Shown: positions 62,679 to 64,000 of the stretch, one piece after another
How the letters are laid out: every line of letters starts with the position of its first letter
Position numbering within the stretch: position 1 is the stretch's first letter
Assembly: GCA_016714785.1 (NCBI GenBank)
Contig: JADKCC010000013.1
Location: 62,001 to 126,000 of the forward strand
Direction: 5' to 3'
DNA: 64,000 nucleotides
From: Saprospiraceae bacterium
Lineage (GTDB): Bacteria > Bacteroidota > Bacteroidia > Chitinophagales > Saprospiraceae
Notes under the pieces: generated by a model
Databases searched by the model: none
What the model was told of the DNA's origin: nothing
Seen by the model: only the letters and a program-made list of their open reading frames with translations
Program-made: the position numbers and the translations under genes

Positions 62679-62686
62679 TATATTTG
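62679..62686 (+). promoter_or_regulatory. -7 element (TATATTTG) abutting the esterase start
   Basis: A perfect TAnnTTTG ending 2 nt before the ATG at 62689, so the esterase mRNA would be leaderless. The same geometry is seen at guaB. Confidence 0.4.
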
Positions 62687-62688
62687 AG

Positions 62689-63420
62689 ATGCATAGAGAG
62701 ATACAAACTTGGTACAGTCCAGCACTTAATAAAAATATGGAAATAGTAGAATATGGTCATTTTGGGCCAGCTATATTATTATTACCTACGGCTGCAGCAG
62801 ATTATCTAGAGTATGAGCGTTTTTTACTAATAGACGCTATTGCAAAATATATAGAAGCAGGAAAAGTCAAAGTGTATTCTATCAATTCTATCAATAATGA
62901 AAGCTGGCTAAATAACAAAATAGATGGTAGAAGTAAAGTGGTAAGACATAATCAGTTTAATCACTATGTATATCATGAAGTAGTACCATTTATAAAAGGC
63001 AGGACTAGCACAGATACGCCTATCATCACTTGCGGGGCTTCATTTGGAGCACTACACGCAGCTAATCTCTTTTTCAAAAATCCATGGGCTATTCGAGGTT
63101 GTATAGCCATGTCAGGATTGTATGATCTTGGTGAATATACCAAAAGTTATTGGGATGATGACTGTTACTGGAATAGTCCAATGCACTACTTAAAAGATCT
63201 ACAGGATGAAAACCATCTAAACATGATCCGAAGTTCTAATCATATCAATGTACTCACAGGATCAGGAGATTATGAAGACCCTAATGGATCTAGATATATT
63301 TCAGGCTTATTACATCACCGTGGCATTCCCCACAATTTAGATGTTTGGGGATATGATATAAAACATGACTGGCCAACATGGAGGGCTATGTTACCTTATT
63401 TATTGGAAACAAAATTTTAA
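62689..63420 (+). CDS. Esterase-family alpha/beta hydrolase
   Basis: 243 residues from the ATG at 62689 (an in-frame TTG at 62668 lies upstream of the -7 element). Alpha/beta hydrolase features: ILLLPTAAADYLEYERF, the nucleophile elbow GASFGALHA (Ser), NVLTGSGDYEDPNGS (probable Asp) and YDIKHDWPTW (His). No signal peptide. It resembles putative esterases of the COG4947 type; the substrate is unknown. Confidence 0.87.
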   Translation: MHREIQTWYSPALNKNMEIVEYGHFGPAILLLPTAAADYLEYERFLLIDAIAKYIEAGKVKVYSINSINNESWLNNKIDGRSKVVRHNQFNHYVYHEVVPFIKGRTSTDTPIITCGASFGALHAANLFFKNPWAIRGCIAMSGLYDLGEYTKSYWDDDCYWNSPMHYLKDLQDENHLNMIRSSNHINVLTGSGDYEDPNGSRYISGLLHHRGIPHNLDVWGYDIKHDWPTWRAMLPYLLETKF

Positions 63421-63729
63421 TTCTAATATGTCATATTTGGGTCTAAAAACACTAAGTTGACAATATTAAATTAATCAACCTAAATCTACTTTGTCTTATT
63501 TGAATAAAAATAAGTTTTCTCATCACTCTGTGGTTCAAAATGACCAAGGCTGACTCCCTTAATCTCCCTATGTTAAACTCTAATACTAGGTCATTTCAAA
63601 GGAGTTTTAGCGACTGAGAAACCCCTTTTTTAGTCTCAAATTTTTTAAAATACTAATTTGACAAAGTATAACTAAATCAGGCAATTACATTTATTTCTCA
63701 GTAATACCATTTATCTTTATGCGAATGTC
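63421..63729. other. 309-bp intergenic region
   Basis: A terminator-like repeat, AAAGGAGTTT (63598-63607) and AAACCCCTTT (63619-63628), with one mismatch and a following T-run, ends the esterase unit. Nothing else was recognised. Confidence 0.45.
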
Positions 63730-64000
63730 CTACTCTCTTATAAGAATATAATTGATATACCACTGATAACCAATTAAACTCAGTACTGGCAAAAAATACA
63801 AGTTGGAGAAGAATGTACCTGCAATTAACGATAAAACACAATCCAAAACAACCAAAGTGGAAATACCTATTGTAAAATAGTGTAGTTTTTTACGATTAAA
63901 ATCAAAGTAAGGATTGTTCATACTACCCAATGGGATCATAAGAGCAAATGATAGAAGGGCTGCTGAAAGAAGTCCGTCATTTTTTATAAATACAAAGGCT
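63730..64000 (-). CDS. C-terminal part of a multi-pass membrane protein (partial)
   Basis: The minus strand is open from the right edge to the stop at 63730, about 90 codons. It reads through AALLSFALMIPLGSMNNPYF and ends in SLIGYQWYINYILIRE, with three hydrophobic segments. The start is outside the window. No family recognised. Confidence 0.55.
   Translation of the reverse strand, partial: AFVFIKNDGLLSAALLSFALMIPLGSMNNPYFDFNRKKLHYFTIGISTLVVLDCVLSLIAGTFFSNLYFLPVLSLIGYQWYINYILIRE

Larger units (their letters stand above)
62332..62688. other. Intergenic region with the ilvE terminator
   Basis: AAGAAAGGGAAT (62462-62473) and ATTCCCTTTCTT (62487-62498) form a perfect 12-bp stem, the ilvE terminator. 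TATATTTG at 62679-62686 ends 2 nt before the esterase ATG. The rest is AT-rich and holds no recognised gene. Confidence 0.7.

Noticed and set aside
1..64000. CRISPR arrays, prophage genes, intact IS elements, restriction systems
   Set aside because: None was found on scanning; only the decayed transposase fragment at 57958-58260 is of mobile origin.

Overview
This is an AT-rich, gene-dense chromosomal window from a member of the Bacteroidota, most likely near the Saprospiraceae/Saprospiria (the phylum is well supported, the family is inference). The evidence is a type IX secretion (T9SS) set (porU, porV, a PorP/SprF-like protein, a GldJ-type lipoprotein), a secreted amidase with a T9SS C-terminal sorting domain, a Bacteroidota-type bat/MoxR/DUF58 operon, the Bacteroidota -7 promoter element TAnnTTTG in front of many genes, and few visible Shine-Dalgarno sequences.

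Layout. 1-2263 holds the N-terminal part of a very large multi-pass sensor protein cut by the left edge. 2686-6350 holds an RhlE-type RNA helicase, the T9SS-exported amidase and an odd bipolar secreted protein. 6436-6613 is a candidate small RNA with its own promoter and terminator, followed by guaB, whose promoter abuts its ATG. 8346-15370 is one tightly overlapped minus-strand operon: moxR, a secreted protein of unknown function, DUF58, a BatD/DUF4381-like protein, batA, batB, batC-like TPR. 15642-17409 has an unknown membrane protein and a VanX-like D,D-dipeptidase. 17537-20956 is tig-clpP-clpX. Then come tRNA-Leu(UAG) and an OmpA porin. 23925-34534 is the T9SS neighbourhood: a degenerate arginase-fold protein, murF, gldJ, porP/sprF, porU and porV.

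34596-41935 holds a small ribbon-helix-helix gene plus an SPFH protein, a second moxR, a DUF4197 lipoprotein, a truncated hemoglobin, dGTPase, an OmpA-domain protein and a TIGR01777 epimerase. 42100-46397 is a peptide ABC importer without ATPases, with unusually expanded permeases. RNase P RNA lies at 46460-46805. 46946-50363 is a hydroxyproline epimerase / D-amino-acid dehydrogenase pair followed by a Crp/Fnr regulator with a palindromic promoter. After tRNA-Ser(UGA) come yebC, a PGM1-like ATP-grasp ligase, a class A PBP, a ferredoxin, a PASTA protein and a rhodanese. 57746-58260 is a small genomic scar: a WG-repeat gene killed by a stop codon and truncated against a decayed transposase. The right end carries a DUF1573 lipoprotein, a UbiA prenyltransferase, rdgB, a small conserved-looking protein, ilvE, an esterase and the 3' end of a membrane protein.

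Most of the window is core chromosomal content (cell wall, proteostasis, secretion, RNA processing). No prophage, CRISPR array or intact insertion sequence was seen. The candidates most worth following are the small RNA at 6436-6613, the PGM1-like ligase, the SPFH plus ribbon-helix-helix pair, the metal-ligand-less arginase relative beside the T9SS genes, and the helix-inserted ABC permeases. All functional calls rest on reading motifs and remembered families; no database search was run.
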